A stretch of DNA of 64,000 nt. Origin: RAM1 sp041905405. GTDB lineage: Bacteria; Pseudomonadota; Gammaproteobacteria; Burkholderiales; Burkholderiaceae_C. Positions 16,482 to 27,464 of this stretch are shown piece after piece. Position numbers and translations under genes: made by a program. Positions within the stretch are counted from its first letter, which is position 1. The number at the start of each line of letters is the position of its first letter. The notes below the pieces were generated by a model. That model made no database searches, was not told the origin of the DNA, and saw nothing but the letters and a program-made list of their open reading frames with translations. The stretch spans positions 1 to 64,000 of the forward strand of contig JAYRLC010000003.1 in assembly GCA_041905405.1 (NCBI GenBank), given 5' to 3'.

Positions 16482-17378
16482 ATGCGCCTGCCGTTCTTGC
16501 GTGTTTTGTGGTTGTCGTCCGTCCTGTTGCTCGTGGCAGCCGCAGGTGCGCGCGCGCAGCAGGGCGACCGTGTGGAGCCGCGGATCGTCACACTGCCACT
16601 GGTCATCGGCGGGCAGCGCACCGATGTGACGGCGCACCTGTACAAGCCTGATGGCGCGGGCCCGTTTCCTCTCGTGATTTACTCGCACGGCCGTGCCGGC
16701 ACACAGGCTGAGCGCGACAAGCTTCAGTACCCCGTGCCGGTCGGCCACGGCAACTACTGGCTGCGCAAGGGCGTGGCGGTGCTGGCACCCGTGCGGCCTG
16801 GCTATGGCGCCACGGGCGGCGCCGATGCCGAGAACTCCGGTGCCCGCTGGAAGGACGGCAACTGCTTCACCGAGCCCGACTACACGCGCGTGGCGGTCAC
16901 CGCGCGCCGCACCGTCGTGGCCACCCATGAATGGGCGCTGCAGCAGCCTTGGGTGCGCCGCGACCGCATCCTGATCCAGGGTCAGTCGGTTGGCGGCATG
17001 ACGACCGTGGCCGTGGCCGCGCTCAACTTGCCGGGTGTGGTCGGCACGGTCAATTTCGCGGGCGGCTCGGGGGGTTACCCCGAGGTGTCGCCCGGCAGAA
17101 GCTGCAAGCCCGGCAACCTCACGGTGACGTACCGTGAGTTCGGCCGCGAAGCACGTGGCCCCAGCCTGTGGCTGTACGCACCCAACGACCTGTACTGGGG
17201 CGCCGAAATGCCGCGCGTCTGGCATGCGGCCTATGCGGCAGGCGGCAGCGACACGACGCTGGTGGTGACAGGTGAACTTGTTGGCAAGGACGGCCACCAG
17301 CTGCTGCTGCACGGCGGGCGCATGTGGTCGGTGCCGCTGGACGCGTTCGTCAAGAAAGTGGGCCTGCTCGCGCCCTGA
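16482..17378 (+). CDS. Secreted alpha/beta hydrolase
   Basis: A 298-residue alpha/beta hydrolase with a cleavable signal peptide (MRLPFLRVLWLSSVLLLVAA, ending AGARA). The nucleophile elbow is GQSVGGM (Ser in GxSxG). An early HG-type segment FPLVIYSHGRAG forms the oxyanion-hole strand, and a late VGKDGHQLLLHG supplies a candidate catalytic histidine. Relatives include dienelactone-hydrolase-like and esterase proteins, but no specific substrate can be named. ATG at 16482 has GGGGAAAC upstream and gives the signal peptide; an earlier in-frame start at 16434 is less likely. A hairpin terminator follows. Confidence 0.82.
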   Translation: MRLPFLRVLWLSSVLLLVAAAGARAQQGDRVEPRIVTLPLVIGGQRTDVTAHLYKPDGAGPFPLVIYSHGRAGTQAERDKLQYPVPVGHGNYWLRKGVAVLAPVRPGYGATGGADAENSGARWKDGNCFTEPDYTRVAVTARRTVVATHEWALQQPWVRRDRILIQGQSVGGMTTVAVAALNLPGVVGTVNFAGGSGGYPEVSPGRSCKPGNLTVTYREFGREARGPSLWLYAPNDLYWGAEMPRVWHAAYAAGGSDTTLVVTGELVGKDGHQLLLHGGRMWSVPLDAFVKKVGLLAP

Positions 17379-17390
17379 ACGGGCCATGAA

Positions 17391-17414
17391 AAACGGCGCC
17401 CGAAGGCGCCGTTT
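17391..17414. terminator. Hairpin terminator shared by hydrolase and rpoD
   Basis: AAACGGCGCC-CGAA-GGCGCCGTTT is a perfect 10-bp stem with a tetraloop in the 57-base gap between two convergent genes. Its A/T ends allow it to act on both strands. Confidence 0.8.
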
Positions 17415-17435
17415 CCTGTCGATCTAACGCCGGAT

Positions 17436-19742
<2,307 letters not shown>

Positions 19743-19970
19743 GAACTACCTCAGGACTTCAAAACAGACACAGAAACACAAATGCGCCACAACTCCCGGC
19801 GCGGGTGACGAGACGGCGGCCGGGCGGTGCCTGGCCGGATCTCACGGGCAAGATGGATGGGCGAACATTTGGTGTGCAGTCCTTGCGGTAGGTTGGCGAG
19901 TCGTGCGCTGATGGCAACGGTTGGCCGGTCCGGAGGTGCTGCTGTCGCTCTTGCCGCTAGCAAACCCTAC

Positions 19971-19999
19971 ATTATACCGCCCTGCGGTTTTTTCAAGTC
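19971..19999 (-). promoter_or_regulatory. Probable rpoD promoter
   Basis: On the minus strand a perfect TATAAT -10 box lies at 19976-19971. A -35 candidate is GACTTG at 19999-19994 with a 17-base spacer (TTGAAA at 19996-19991 would leave only 14). It overlaps the end of dnaG and leaves a leader of about 220 bases before rpoD. Nothing else is recognised in the 255-base gap. Confidence 0.55.
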
Positions 20000-21854
20000 A
20001 GGACTGGCCGCCAGCCAGTGCCTTGCGGCGCTCGTGGATTTCCTGGTACAGCCGCAGGTCGTTGGCGGCCAGCGCGTCGTTTTCCTGCTGTTTGAGCCGG
20101 TCAATCAGCATGAGGCGCAGCAGGCCCCGAAGCTCTTCATCGGCTTCCGCCGGGGGCGGCTCGTCGGCTGCGGGCGTTTCGAACCCGGCCATGGCCTTCA
20201 GTGCAAGCGCTTCGCTTTCGTGGCCGTGCAGCCCTTCGCGCAGGGCCGCCCAGGGTTGGGGGCCGTGCTCATGGACCTGGCCTTCCAGCCACGCCAGCAG
20301 CGGGCCGTGGGGAGCGGGCAGCTCGGCGAGCATGGTGTGCTCCTCGCTCGTCAGGCGCTCCAGCGCGCCATGGTTGAGCAGCAGCAGCCGCACGGCATGG
20401 TCGGCCCGGCTGGCGGGCAGCGTTCGTCCCGCTCGCGTGCGGGGTTGCTGGGGTTGGTAGGGGCGCTGTGAATCACCGTTTGCCGCGGCGCGCCGGGGTG
20501 CGCCATCGCGCCGCACCGGGCTGCGGTTTGTGCGGGACGGCTCGCCGCCCATGCCCCACAGTTCGGTCAGCTCGTGAGGGCCCAACTGGACCAGTTCGGC
20601 GATTTCGCCCAGCAGCTGGCGCTTGAGCGCGCCATCGGGCAGCAGGCTCCACAGCGGCCTGGCGTTGGCTGCCATGTGGGCGCGGCCCTCCGCCGTGGAC
20701 AGGTCGCAGCCCTCGCGCGCCGAATCGATGAGAAAGCGCGACAGCGGGGTGGCTTCGCTCACGTAGTGTGCGAAGGCATCGGCGCCAAATTCACGGATGT
20801 AGCTGTCCGGATCGTGCTCGGTGGGCAGGAACAGGAATTTGACGGAGCGCACGTCGGTGGCATAGGGCAACGCGCCGTCCAGCGCCTTGCGCGCAGCGCG
20901 GCGGCCGGCTGCGTCGCCGTCGAAGCTGAACACCACGCTGTCGGTGAAGCGGAACAGCTTTTGCACATGGTCGGTCGTGCAGGCCGTGCCCAGCGTCGCC
21001 ACGGCGTTCGGAAAGCCGAGCTGGGCCAGCGCCACGACGTCCATGTAGCCTTCAGTCACCAGCACATAGCCCGCTTCGCGCAGGGCGTTTCGGGCCTCGA
21101 ACAGGCCGTAGAGCTCGCGCCCCTTGCTGAAGACCGGTGTCTCGGGCGAGTTCAGGTATTTGGGCGTGCCGTCGCCCAGTACGCGGCCGCCGAAGCCTAT
21201 GCATTCGCCCTTGACGTTGCGGATGGGGAACATGACGCGGTCGCGGAAGCGGTCGTAGCGCTTGCTGTCGCCCGTCTGTTCGTCTTCGTTGGCAATGACC
21301 AGTCCGCTTTCGGCCAGCAGCGGGTCGTCGTAGTTGGCGAACACGCTGGCCAGGCTGCGCCAGCCCTCGGGCGCGTAGCCCAGGCCGAACTGCCTGGCGA
21401 TCTCGCCCGACAGGCCCCGGCCCTTGAGGTAGTTGATGGCCTTGGGCGATGCCTTGAGCTGTTTGCGGTAGGCGTCGCCGGCTTTTTCCAGCACGTCGCT
21501 CAGCGTGGCCTGCTTTTCGCGCTGCTTCGCGGCGCGCTCGCGGTCCTGCGGGCTGGCGTCGTCTTCGGGCACTTGCAGCCCATAGTGCTGGGCCAGGTCC
21601 TTGACGGCTTCCACAAAGTTCATGCCCGCGTGTTCCATCAGGAAGCCGATGGCGTTGCCGTTCTTGCCGCAGCCGAAGCAGTGATAGAACTGTTTGGTCG
21701 GACTGACGCTGAAGCTGGGCGATTTCTCGCCGTGGAAGGGGCACAGCCCCATGTAGTTGGCGCCGCCTTTCTTGAGCTGCACGTAGCGGCCCACGACCTC
21801 GACAACGTCGGCGCGGGCGAGCAACTCCTGGATGAAAGTCTGGGGAATGGCCAT
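19998..21854 (-). CDS. dnaG: DNA primase DnaG
   Basis: Replicative primase, 618 residues, which lays RNA primers at the fork. The N-terminal CHC2 zinc domain shows CPFHGEKSPSF and then YHCFGCGKNGNAIGF (Cys-His-Cys-Cys ligands, residues about 39-64). The catalytic TOPRIM core has VTEGYMDVVALAQLG (acidic Glu) and FSFDGDAAGRRAARKALD (DxD). The C-terminal DnaB-binding domain is less conserved and preceded by a linker rich in Arg, Pro and Gln. It is followed by rpoD, part of the classical macromolecular synthesis arrangement, but rpsU is not upstream: the next gene there is a divergent acyl-CoA ligase. Confidence 0.97.
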   Translation of the reverse strand: MAIPQTFIQELLARADVVEVVGRYVQLKKGGANYMGLCPFHGEKSPSFSVSPTKQFYHCFGCGKNGNAIGFLMEHAGMNFVEAVKDLAQHYGLQVPEDDASPQDRERAAKQREKQATLSDVLEKAGDAYRKQLKASPKAINYLKGRGLSGEIARQFGLGYAPEGWRSLASVFANYDDPLLAESGLVIANEDEQTGDSKRYDRFRDRVMFPIRNVKGECIGFGGRVLGDGTPKYLNSPETPVFSKGRELYGLFEARNALREAGYVLVTEGYMDVVALAQLGFPNAVATLGTACTTDHVQKLFRFTDSVVFSFDGDAAGRRAARKALDGALPYATDVRSVKFLFLPTEHDPDSYIREFGADAFAHYVSEATPLSRFLIDSAREGCDLSTAEGRAHMAANARPLWSLLPDGALKRQLLGEIAELVQLGPHELTELWGMGGEPSRTNRSPVRRDGAPRRAAANGDSQRPYQPQQPRTRAGRTLPASRADHAVRLLLLNHGALERLTSEEHTMLAELPAPHGPLLAWLEGQVHEHGPQPWAALREGLHGHESEALALKAMAGFETPAADEPPPAEADEELRGLLRLMLIDRLKQQENDALAANDLRLYQEIHERRKALAGGQS

Positions 21855-21957
21855 GGGGCAGTAGAACTACGTTGCGTATTCTTACCTAAGGCTGTCCGGG
21901 GCATGGCGGGGTTACGCTCGGCACACACCGCAACAGCGGGGACAAACGGAGACAAGC

Positions 21958-23616
21958 ATGCCCGATATCTTCAGCCAGGACCTGCCGCGCAACGATGCGA
22001 ATTTCGCGCCGCTGTCGCCGCTTTCGTTCATCGAGCGGACGGCCCAGGTCTATCCCGACCGGCTGGCCGTGGTGCACGGCAACCTTCGCCGTACATGGGG
22101 CGAGGTGTATGCGCGCTGCCGCCGGCTGGCCAGCGCCCTGCGCGCCGCAGGTGTTGGTCAAGGCGATGCGGTGGCTGTCATGCTGCCCAATGTACCGGCC
22201 ATGGTCGAGGCGCATTTCGGCATCCCCATGTCCGGTGCGGTGCTCAATGCGCTGAACACGCGGCTGGATGCGCAGACCATCGCCTTCATGCTCGACCATG
22301 GCGAAGCACGCGTGGTGATCGTGGACCCCGAGTTCGCGCAGGTCATGTCGGATGCACTGGCGCAGCGCAAGTCCACCGCGCCGGTGCTGGTCATCGACGC
22401 CGAGGATCCAGTCTTTGCGGGCCCCGCGCAGCGCATTGGCAGCACGACGTATGAGGCGTTCCTGGCTGGCGGCGACGCGTCGTTTGACTGGCAGCTGCCG
22501 GCAGACGAATGGGATGCGATCGCGCTGAATTACACCAGCGGAACGACGGGCAACCCCAAGGGCGTGGTCTACCACCACCGTGGCGCTGCGATCAATGCGG
22601 TGTCCAACATCCTGGAATGGGACATGCCCAGGCACCCCGTCTATCTGTGGACGCTGCCGATGTTTCACTGCAATGGCTGGTGCTTTCCGTGGACCGTGGC
22701 AGCCCGTGCGGGTGTGAATGTGTGCCTGCGCAAGGTGGAAGCGCAGGCGATGGTCGATGCCATCACGGCGCATGGCGTGACCCACTACTGCGGCGCGCCC
22801 ATCGTGCACGGCATGCTGGTCAACGCGCCGGACGCATTGAAAGCCAGGTTGCGGAATCTGCCCCAGGGCGGTGTCAAGGCGATGGTGGCGGGCGCCGCGC
22901 CGCCGGCCTCCATGATCGAAGGCATGGAGACGCTGGGCTTCGACCTCACGCATGTCTACGGCCTGACGGAGGTGTATGGCCCCGCGACCGTCTGTGCACG
23001 GCATGAAAGCTGGGAGGTGCTGGACATCGGTGAGCGTGCGCGGCTGAACGCGCGTCAGGGCGTGCGTTACCACCTGCAGCGCGACGCCTGCGTGCTGGAC
23101 CCCGCCACGATGCAGCCCGTGCCGCAGGACGGCGAGACCATGGGCGAGATCATGTTCCGCGGCAACATCGCCATGAAGGGTTACCTCAAGAACCCCACCG
23201 CCACGCAGGAAGCGTTTGCGGGCGGCTGGTTTCACAGCGGTGATCTGGCGGTGCAGTATCCCGATGGCTACATCAAGATCAAGGATCGCAGCAAGGACAT
23301 CATCATCTCAGGCGGCGAAAACATTTCCTCGATCGAGGTCGAGGACGTGCTGTACCGCCATCCCGAGGTGCTCGCGGCGGCCGTGGTGGCGCGCCCGGAC
23401 CCGAAGTGGGGCGAGACACCCTGCGCGTTTGTGGAGCTGAAGGCGGGCGCTGCCGCCACGCCGCAGGACATCGTGGCCCACTGCAGGAAGCATCTGGCGG
23501 GCTTCAAGGTGCCGCGCGCCGTGGTCTTTGGCGAACTGCCCAAGACCAGCACCGGCAAGATCCAGAAGTTCGAGCTGCGCCGCCAGGCCGGTTCTGCGGC
23601 GGCGATCGACGTCTGA
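21958..23616 (+). CDS. Acyl-CoA synthetase (AMP-forming)
   Basis: Adenylate-forming enzyme of 552 residues that activates a carboxylic acid with ATP and loads it on CoA. The AMP/ATP-binding P-loop-like motif is YTSGTTGNPKGVVYHHRG. The A5 block is VYGLTEVYGP, the A7/A8 hinge GWFHSGDLAVQYPDGYIKIK and KDRSKDIIISGGENISSIE, and the C-terminal catalytic lysine lies in TSTGKIQKFELR. The sequence style is that of medium- or long-chain fatty acyl-CoA ligases (AlkK-like), but substrate length cannot be fixed. The gene is divergent from dnaG and convergent with the Bug protein; both stops lie in a 12-base palindrome. Confidence 0.9.
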   Translation: MPDIFSQDLPRNDANFAPLSPLSFIERTAQVYPDRLAVVHGNLRRTWGEVYARCRRLASALRAAGVGQGDAVAVMLPNVPAMVEAHFGIPMSGAVLNALNTRLDAQTIAFMLDHGEARVVIVDPEFAQVMSDALAQRKSTAPVLVIDAEDPVFAGPAQRIGSTTYEAFLAGGDASFDWQLPADEWDAIALNYTSGTTGNPKGVVYHHRGAAINAVSNILEWDMPRHPVYLWTLPMFHCNGWCFPWTVAARAGVNVCLRKVEAQAMVDAITAHGVTHYCGAPIVHGMLVNAPDALKARLRNLPQGGVKAMVAGAAPPASMIEGMETLGFDLTHVYGLTEVYGPATVCARHESWEVLDIGERARLNARQGVRYHLQRDACVLDPATMQPVPQDGETMGEIMFRGNIAMKGYLKNPTATQEAFAGGWFHSGDLAVQYPDGYIKIKDRSKDIIISGGENISSIEVEDVLYRHPEVLAAAVVARPDPKWGETPCAFVELKAGAAATPQDIVAHCRKHLAGFKVPRAVVFGELPKTSTGKIQKFELRRQAGSAAAIDV

Positions 23617-23622
23617 GCCGGC

Positions 23623-24603
23623 TCAGGTCTTCATGGCCAGACCGAGCTTTTCGATCACGGTCTTTTCCCGCACGAAAGTGTCGGCGATGAACTTCGTGAA
23701 GTCCTCGGTGTTCATGTAGACGACGGGCTGGTCGTATTTGTCGAACGTGGCAATGACCGCCGGGTCTTCCAGCGTCTTGCGGAATGCGTCATGCAGGCGC
23801 CGCGTGATGGCGGGGCTCATGCCCTTGGGGCCGCCGATGCCGAACGGCGAATCGGCCGCCGCGCCATAGCCCAGCTCGGCCAGCGTGGGCACGTTGGGCC
23901 AGCGTTTGGTGCGTTTGGATCCGTAGGTGACCAGCAGCCTGCAGGTGCCGGCCTCGACGTGCGGTGCCCAGCCCGTGGCGTCGCTGTGCGCCATGACGTG
24001 TCCGCCCAGCAGGGCCTGCATGCCGTCGGCGCTGCCCTTGAACGGTACGTGCTGCAGCTTGATGTCGGTGCGCATGCAAAACTCCTCGACCGACAGGTGC
24101 GGTGAGGTTCCCGTGCCGGTGGAGCCATAGGTGAATTTGCCGGGGTTGGCACGCGCGTAGTCCACCAGGTCCTTGATGGTCTTGATCGGCGAATCGGACC
24201 GCACCACCATGCCGAAGGTGTAGCCCGTCAGGCAGGCGATGTAGGTGAAGTCCTTGAGCGGGTCGAACTGCATCTTCTGCATGTGGGGCAGCCGCGCGAC
24301 GCCGATGGTCAGTTGCGACAGCGTGTAGCCGTCCGGCGCGGCGTTGACCAGTTCGTTGGGACCCAGCATGCCGCTGGCGCCGGCCTTGTTGTCGATCACG
24401 ACCTGTCCGCCCAGCGCCTTGCTGGCGCTTTCGGCCAGCGCACGCATGACGGCATCGGTCGACCCGCCGGCTGGCCAGGGGCAGATCAGGCGGATGGGCT
24501 TGGCCGGGTAGGCGGGCTGGGCCAGGGCCGGCAGCGCCAGTGTCGCGGCCGAAGCCAGCGTGGACTGGACGAAACGGCGCCGGGGGAAAGAGGAGAGGGT
24601 CAT
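23623..24603 (-). CDS. Bug-family solute-binding protein
   Basis: Periplasmic binding protein of 326 residues of the Bug (TctC-like) family, hugely expanded in Burkholderiales. The N-terminus MTLSSFPRRRFVQSTLASAA has a Tat-like RRRFVQS signal. The mature part starts PAYPAKPIRLICPWPAGGST, the family signature for the binding-pocket loop, followed by DNKAGASGMLGPNELV. Such proteins usually bind carboxylates, but no TctAB permease is next to it. ATG at 24603 has CTGGAGG upstream; the longer in-frame extension has no ribosome site. Confidence 0.9.
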   Translation of the reverse strand: MTLSSFPRRRFVQSTLASAATLALPALAQPAYPAKPIRLICPWPAGGSTDAVMRALAESASKALGGQVVIDNKAGASGMLGPNELVNAAPDGYTLSQLTIGVARLPHMQKMQFDPLKDFTYIACLTGYTFGMVVRSDSPIKTIKDLVDYARANPGKFTYGSTGTGTSPHLSVEEFCMRTDIKLQHVPFKGSADGMQALLGGHVMAHSDATGWAPHVEAGTCRLLVTYGSKRTKRWPNVPTLAELGYGAAADSPFGIGGPKGMSPAITRRLHDAFRKTLEDPAVIATFDKYDQPVVYMNTEDFTKFIADTFVREKTVIEKLGLAMKT

Positions 24604-24725
24604 GGTGGCCTCCAGGAGGTTCGGGTCGCCACACCGTCGCGGCGCCACCATGCCAATCTAAAGTTTTCAGTCCACGCTGGCATGGGGACAAACCATGCCC
24701 CCATCCCCGGAGCCGCTGGGCGGGC

Positions 24726-26522
24726 TCAGTCGCCCATCACGATGCCCTCGCGCCGCGGGTCGGCGCCGCCCAGCCACACGGGCTGGCCGTGTGCGTTGCC
24801 CAGCGTGATGGCCTGCAGGCCGCTGGTCATGGCCTGCTCGCGCACTTCGGCGCCGCGGGCGCGCAGCGCCTCGACGGTGGCGGGTGGGAACCGCTTTTCT
24901 TCCAGGATGCTCGGTCCGTTCAGCGACGCGAAGTTGGGCAGGTTGATGGCCTGCTGCGGCGTCATGCCCCAGTTGAACACCCCGTAAAGCGTCTTGGCCG
25001 TGAAGTGGATGATGAGCGCGCCGCCGGGGCTGCCGCCGCTCATGACGAGCTGGCCCGTGGCCTTGTCGAACACCAGCGTGGGCGCCATCGACGAACGCGG
25101 GCGCTTGCCCGGCTGCACGCGGTTGGCGATGGGCTTGCCCTGCGCGTCGGCGGGCGCGAAGCTGAAGTCGGTGAGCTCGTTGTTCAGCAGGAAGCCCTTG
25201 ACCATCTGGCGCGCGCCAAAAACGTCCTCGATCGTCGTCGTCATGGCAATGGCGTTGCCGAAGGCATCCACGATGCTGATGTGGCTGGTTCCGTACTCGG
25301 GCTGGTCGGGCATGGGCGCGTGGCTCATGGCCACGGGACCGGGGTTGCCGGGCGTGGCGGTCTTCATGCTGGGGCCCGCGGGCTGGACCAGTTTGGCGCG
25401 GTCGGCCAGGTAGGCGGGGGCCAGCAGGCTCATCCAGTTGCCGGCGGGCGGCTGGACGAAGTCGGGATCGCCCAGATACTGGCCGCGGTCGGCAAAGGCC
25501 AGCCGCGATGCTTCGGTGTACAGGTGCAGCCAGTTGGCATTGGGCAGGCCGTTCTCCAGCGGGATTGCGTCGGCGCCGGTGCGGCTGAGAATACCCAGGA
25601 TCTGGCCGACGGCGATGGCGCCAGAGCTCGGCGGCGGGAAGCCGCAGATGCGGAAGTCCTTGGCGTTGGCCTTGTAGTCGTGGCAGATCGGCGCGCGCCT
25701 TTTCGCCTGGTAGCCGGACAGGTCGGCCGTGCTGAGCTGGCCGGGGTTGGTCGGGTGGCTGCGCACCTTGTCGACGATGGCCTGCGCCACGTCGCCTTCG
25801 AGCAGGCCCCTGGAGCCCTGCGCGGCAATCTTGCGCAGCACCTGCGCGAGTTCAGGGTTCTTCAGCGTGTGGCCCACGGGCCAGGGCTCGCCCGCCGCGT
25901 TGTAGAAGTAGGCGGCGGCGACCGGGTCTTTCTTCAGGTGCTGTTCGGCCTTGAGCAGCGTGTTCAGCCGGGCGCTGACCTTGAAGCCGCCTTCGGCCAG
26001 CGTGATGGCCGGCTGGAACAGCGTGGCCCAGGGCAGTTTGCCGTGCTGCTTGTGCGCCATCTCCAGCATGCGCACGGTGCCGGGTGTGCCGACCGACCGG
26101 CCACCCACGACGCCCTCGTAGAACGCCATCGGCTTGCCGTCCTTCATGAACAGGTTTTCGGTCGCGGCGGCGGGGGCCGTCTCGCGCCCGTCGAAGGCTT
26201 CCACGGCTTTGCCGTCATGGTGCAGCAGGAACGCGCCGCCGCCGATACCGCTGGACTGCGGCTCCACCAGCGTCAGCACCATCTGCACAGCCACGGCCGC
26301 ATCGATGGCCGAGCCGCCCGCTTTCAGGATCTGGTAGCCCGCGTCGGTGGCCAGCGGGTTCGCGGCAGCGACGGCGAATTTCCTGGTGGCCCAGCCCGGC
26401 TTTTCGGTGTAGCCCGATGAGCCCTCGGGCTGGTCGGGAACCGTGTAGCTGAAGTTGGACGGGGCGCTGGCGCAGGCGGCCAGCAGGGCGGCTGCGGCCA
26501 GGCAGGACAGGGCGGCTTTCAT
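24726..26522 (-). CDS. ggt: Gamma-glutamyltransferase
   Basis: Gamma-glutamyltranspeptidase of 598 residues, made as a proenzyme and cut autocatalytically. It transfers or hydrolyses gamma-glutamyl groups of glutathione in the periplasm. The processing site and nucleophile are seen in EYGTSHISIVDAFGN (Thr of GTSH), with GNAIAMTTTIED after it and the substrate-binding loop SGGSPGGALI near the C-terminus. The N-terminus MKAALSCLAAAALLAACASA is a lipoprotein signal, so the enzyme is probably membrane-tethered. ATG at 26522 is chosen for this signal. Length is normal for the family. Confidence 0.92.
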   Translation of the reverse strand: MKAALSCLAAAALLAACASAPSNFSYTVPDQPEGSSGYTEKPGWATRKFAVAAANPLATDAGYQILKAGGSAIDAAVAVQMVLTLVEPQSSGIGGGAFLLHHDGKAVEAFDGRETAPAAATENLFMKDGKPMAFYEGVVGGRSVGTPGTVRMLEMAHKQHGKLPWATLFQPAITLAEGGFKVSARLNTLLKAEQHLKKDPVAAAYFYNAAGEPWPVGHTLKNPELAQVLRKIAAQGSRGLLEGDVAQAIVDKVRSHPTNPGQLSTADLSGYQAKRRAPICHDYKANAKDFRICGFPPPSSGAIAVGQILGILSRTGADAIPLENGLPNANWLHLYTEASRLAFADRGQYLGDPDFVQPPAGNWMSLLAPAYLADRAKLVQPAGPSMKTATPGNPGPVAMSHAPMPDQPEYGTSHISIVDAFGNAIAMTTTIEDVFGARQMVKGFLLNNELTDFSFAPADAQGKPIANRVQPGKRPRSSMAPTLVFDKATGQLVMSGGSPGGALIIHFTAKTLYGVFNWGMTPQQAINLPNFASLNGPSILEEKRFPPATVEALRARGAEVREQAMTSGLQAITLGNAHGQPVWLGGADPRREGIVMGD

Positions 26523-26609
26523 GGAATCTCCGGTTGTTTGTTGTCCGGGCATTCTCGCGTCAACCGCGACTCCTGTGTGACAGGAGTTGCTACGTGGCCG
26601 CCGGGGCCG

Positions 26610-27368
26610 TCAACGAGGCGCCAGTCGGATCGCGCCGTCCAGGCGGATCACCTCGCCGTTGAGCATGTCGTTCTCGAAGATGTGTTTGGCCAGCTTGGCA
26701 TAGTCCTCGGGGGTGCCCAGACGGCTGGGGAACGGCACATTGGCTGCCAGCGCGTCCTGCACCTCCTTGGGCATGCCGAACAGCATGGGCGTGCCGAAGA
26801 TGCCGGGCGCGATCGTCATGTTGCGGATGCCGTTGCGTGCCAGGTCGCGCGCGATCGGCAGGGTCATGCCCACGACGCCGCCTTTTGATGCACTGTAGGC
26901 CGCCTGGCCGATCTGGCCGTCATAGGCGGCCACGCTGGCCGTGGAGATCATCACGCCGCGCTCGCCCGTGGATTCAGGTTCGTTTTTGCACATGGCGTCC
27001 GCCGCCAGGCGGATCATGTTGAAGCTGCCCACCAGGTTGACCATGATGGTTTTGGTATAGATCGACAGGCTGTGCGCGCCGTTCTTGCCAACCGTCTTTT
27101 CTGCCGGGGCGATGCCTGCGCAGTTGACCAGACCCATGAGCTTGCCCAGCGACACGGCCTTGGCCACCACGGCCTGGCCGTCCGCTTCCTGGCTCACGTC
27201 GCATTTCACGAACGCGCCACCAATCTCCCTGGCCACTGCCTCGCCCTTGTCTGTCTGCATGTCGGCGACCACGACGGTGCCGCCGCTGGCTGCCAGCATG
27301 CGCGCCGTCCCTTCACCCAGCCCCGATGCGCCGCCCGTGACGATGAATACCTTGCCCTTGATTTCCAT
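26610..27368 (-). CDS. SDR 3-hydroxyacyl-CoA dehydrogenase (HSD10-like)
   Basis: Short-chain dehydrogenase of 252 residues resembling 3-hydroxyacyl-CoA dehydrogenase type 2 (HSD10), which acts in fatty-acid and isoleucine breakdown. The NAD-binding motif is TGGASGLGEGTA, the NAG-type motif is VNCAGIAPAEK, and the catalytic Ser-Tyr-Lys are in STASVAAYDG and YSASKGG. After the active site IAPGIFGTPMLFGMP gives the family substrate loop. A perfect palindrome TTGACGTAAACGTCAA lies 22 bases ahead of the ATG and resembles the operator of LiuR-type MerR regulators of branched-chain acid catabolism, which fits an isoleucine role. Confidence 0.88.
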   Translation of the reverse strand: MEIKGKVFIVTGGASGLGEGTARMLAASGGTVVVADMQTDKGEAVAREIGGAFVKCDVSQEADGQAVVAKAVSLGKLMGLVNCAGIAPAEKTVGKNGAHSLSIYTKTIMVNLVGSFNMIRLAADAMCKNEPESTGERGVMISTASVAAYDGQIGQAAYSASKGGVVGMTLPIARDLARNGIRNMTIAPGIFGTPMLFGMPKEVQDALAANVPFPSRLGTPEDYAKLAKHIFENDMLNGEVIRLDGAIRLAPR

Positions 27369-27389
27369 GAAGCTGCTCCTGAATTGACG

Positions 27390-27405
27390 TTGACGTAAAC
27401 GTCAA
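27390..27405. promoter_or_regulatory. LiuR-like palindromic operator ahead of the SDR gene
   Basis: TTGACGT-AA-ACGTCAA is a perfect 7-bp inverted repeat, preceded by another TTGACG half site at 27384-27389. It closely resembles the motif of LiuR (MerR-family) regulators of branched-chain amino acid and acyl-CoA degradation. No such regulator gene is in the window. Confidence 0.55.
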
Positions 27406-27421
27406 TTATCACGCAACAAAA

Positions 27422-27441
27422 AGCCCGCTTAAAGGCGGGCT
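27422..27441 (-). terminator. Hairpin terminator after the ferric-binding protein gene
   Basis: AGCCCGC-TTAAAG-GCGGGCT gives a 7-bp stem; on the minus strand it is followed by GGCTTTTTGTTG-type T-rich sequence. It separates the iron gene from the downstream SDR gene. Confidence 0.7.
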
Positions 27442-27464
27442 CGGGCCTGGGTTGTCGCTTTGCC

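Noticed and set aside
20574..22454. Plus-strand frame of 626 codons opposite dnaG
   Set aside because: It lies across dnaG and into the acyl-CoA ligase in another frame; no homology is seen.
24679..24699. Possible hairpin GGCATGG...CCATGCC between ggt and the Bug gene
   Set aside because: Only a 7-bp stem with no T-run, so it was not called a terminator.
24540..26420. Plus-strand frame of 626 codons opposite ggt
   Set aside because: Shadow of gamma-glutamyltransferase; composition is that of antisense translation.
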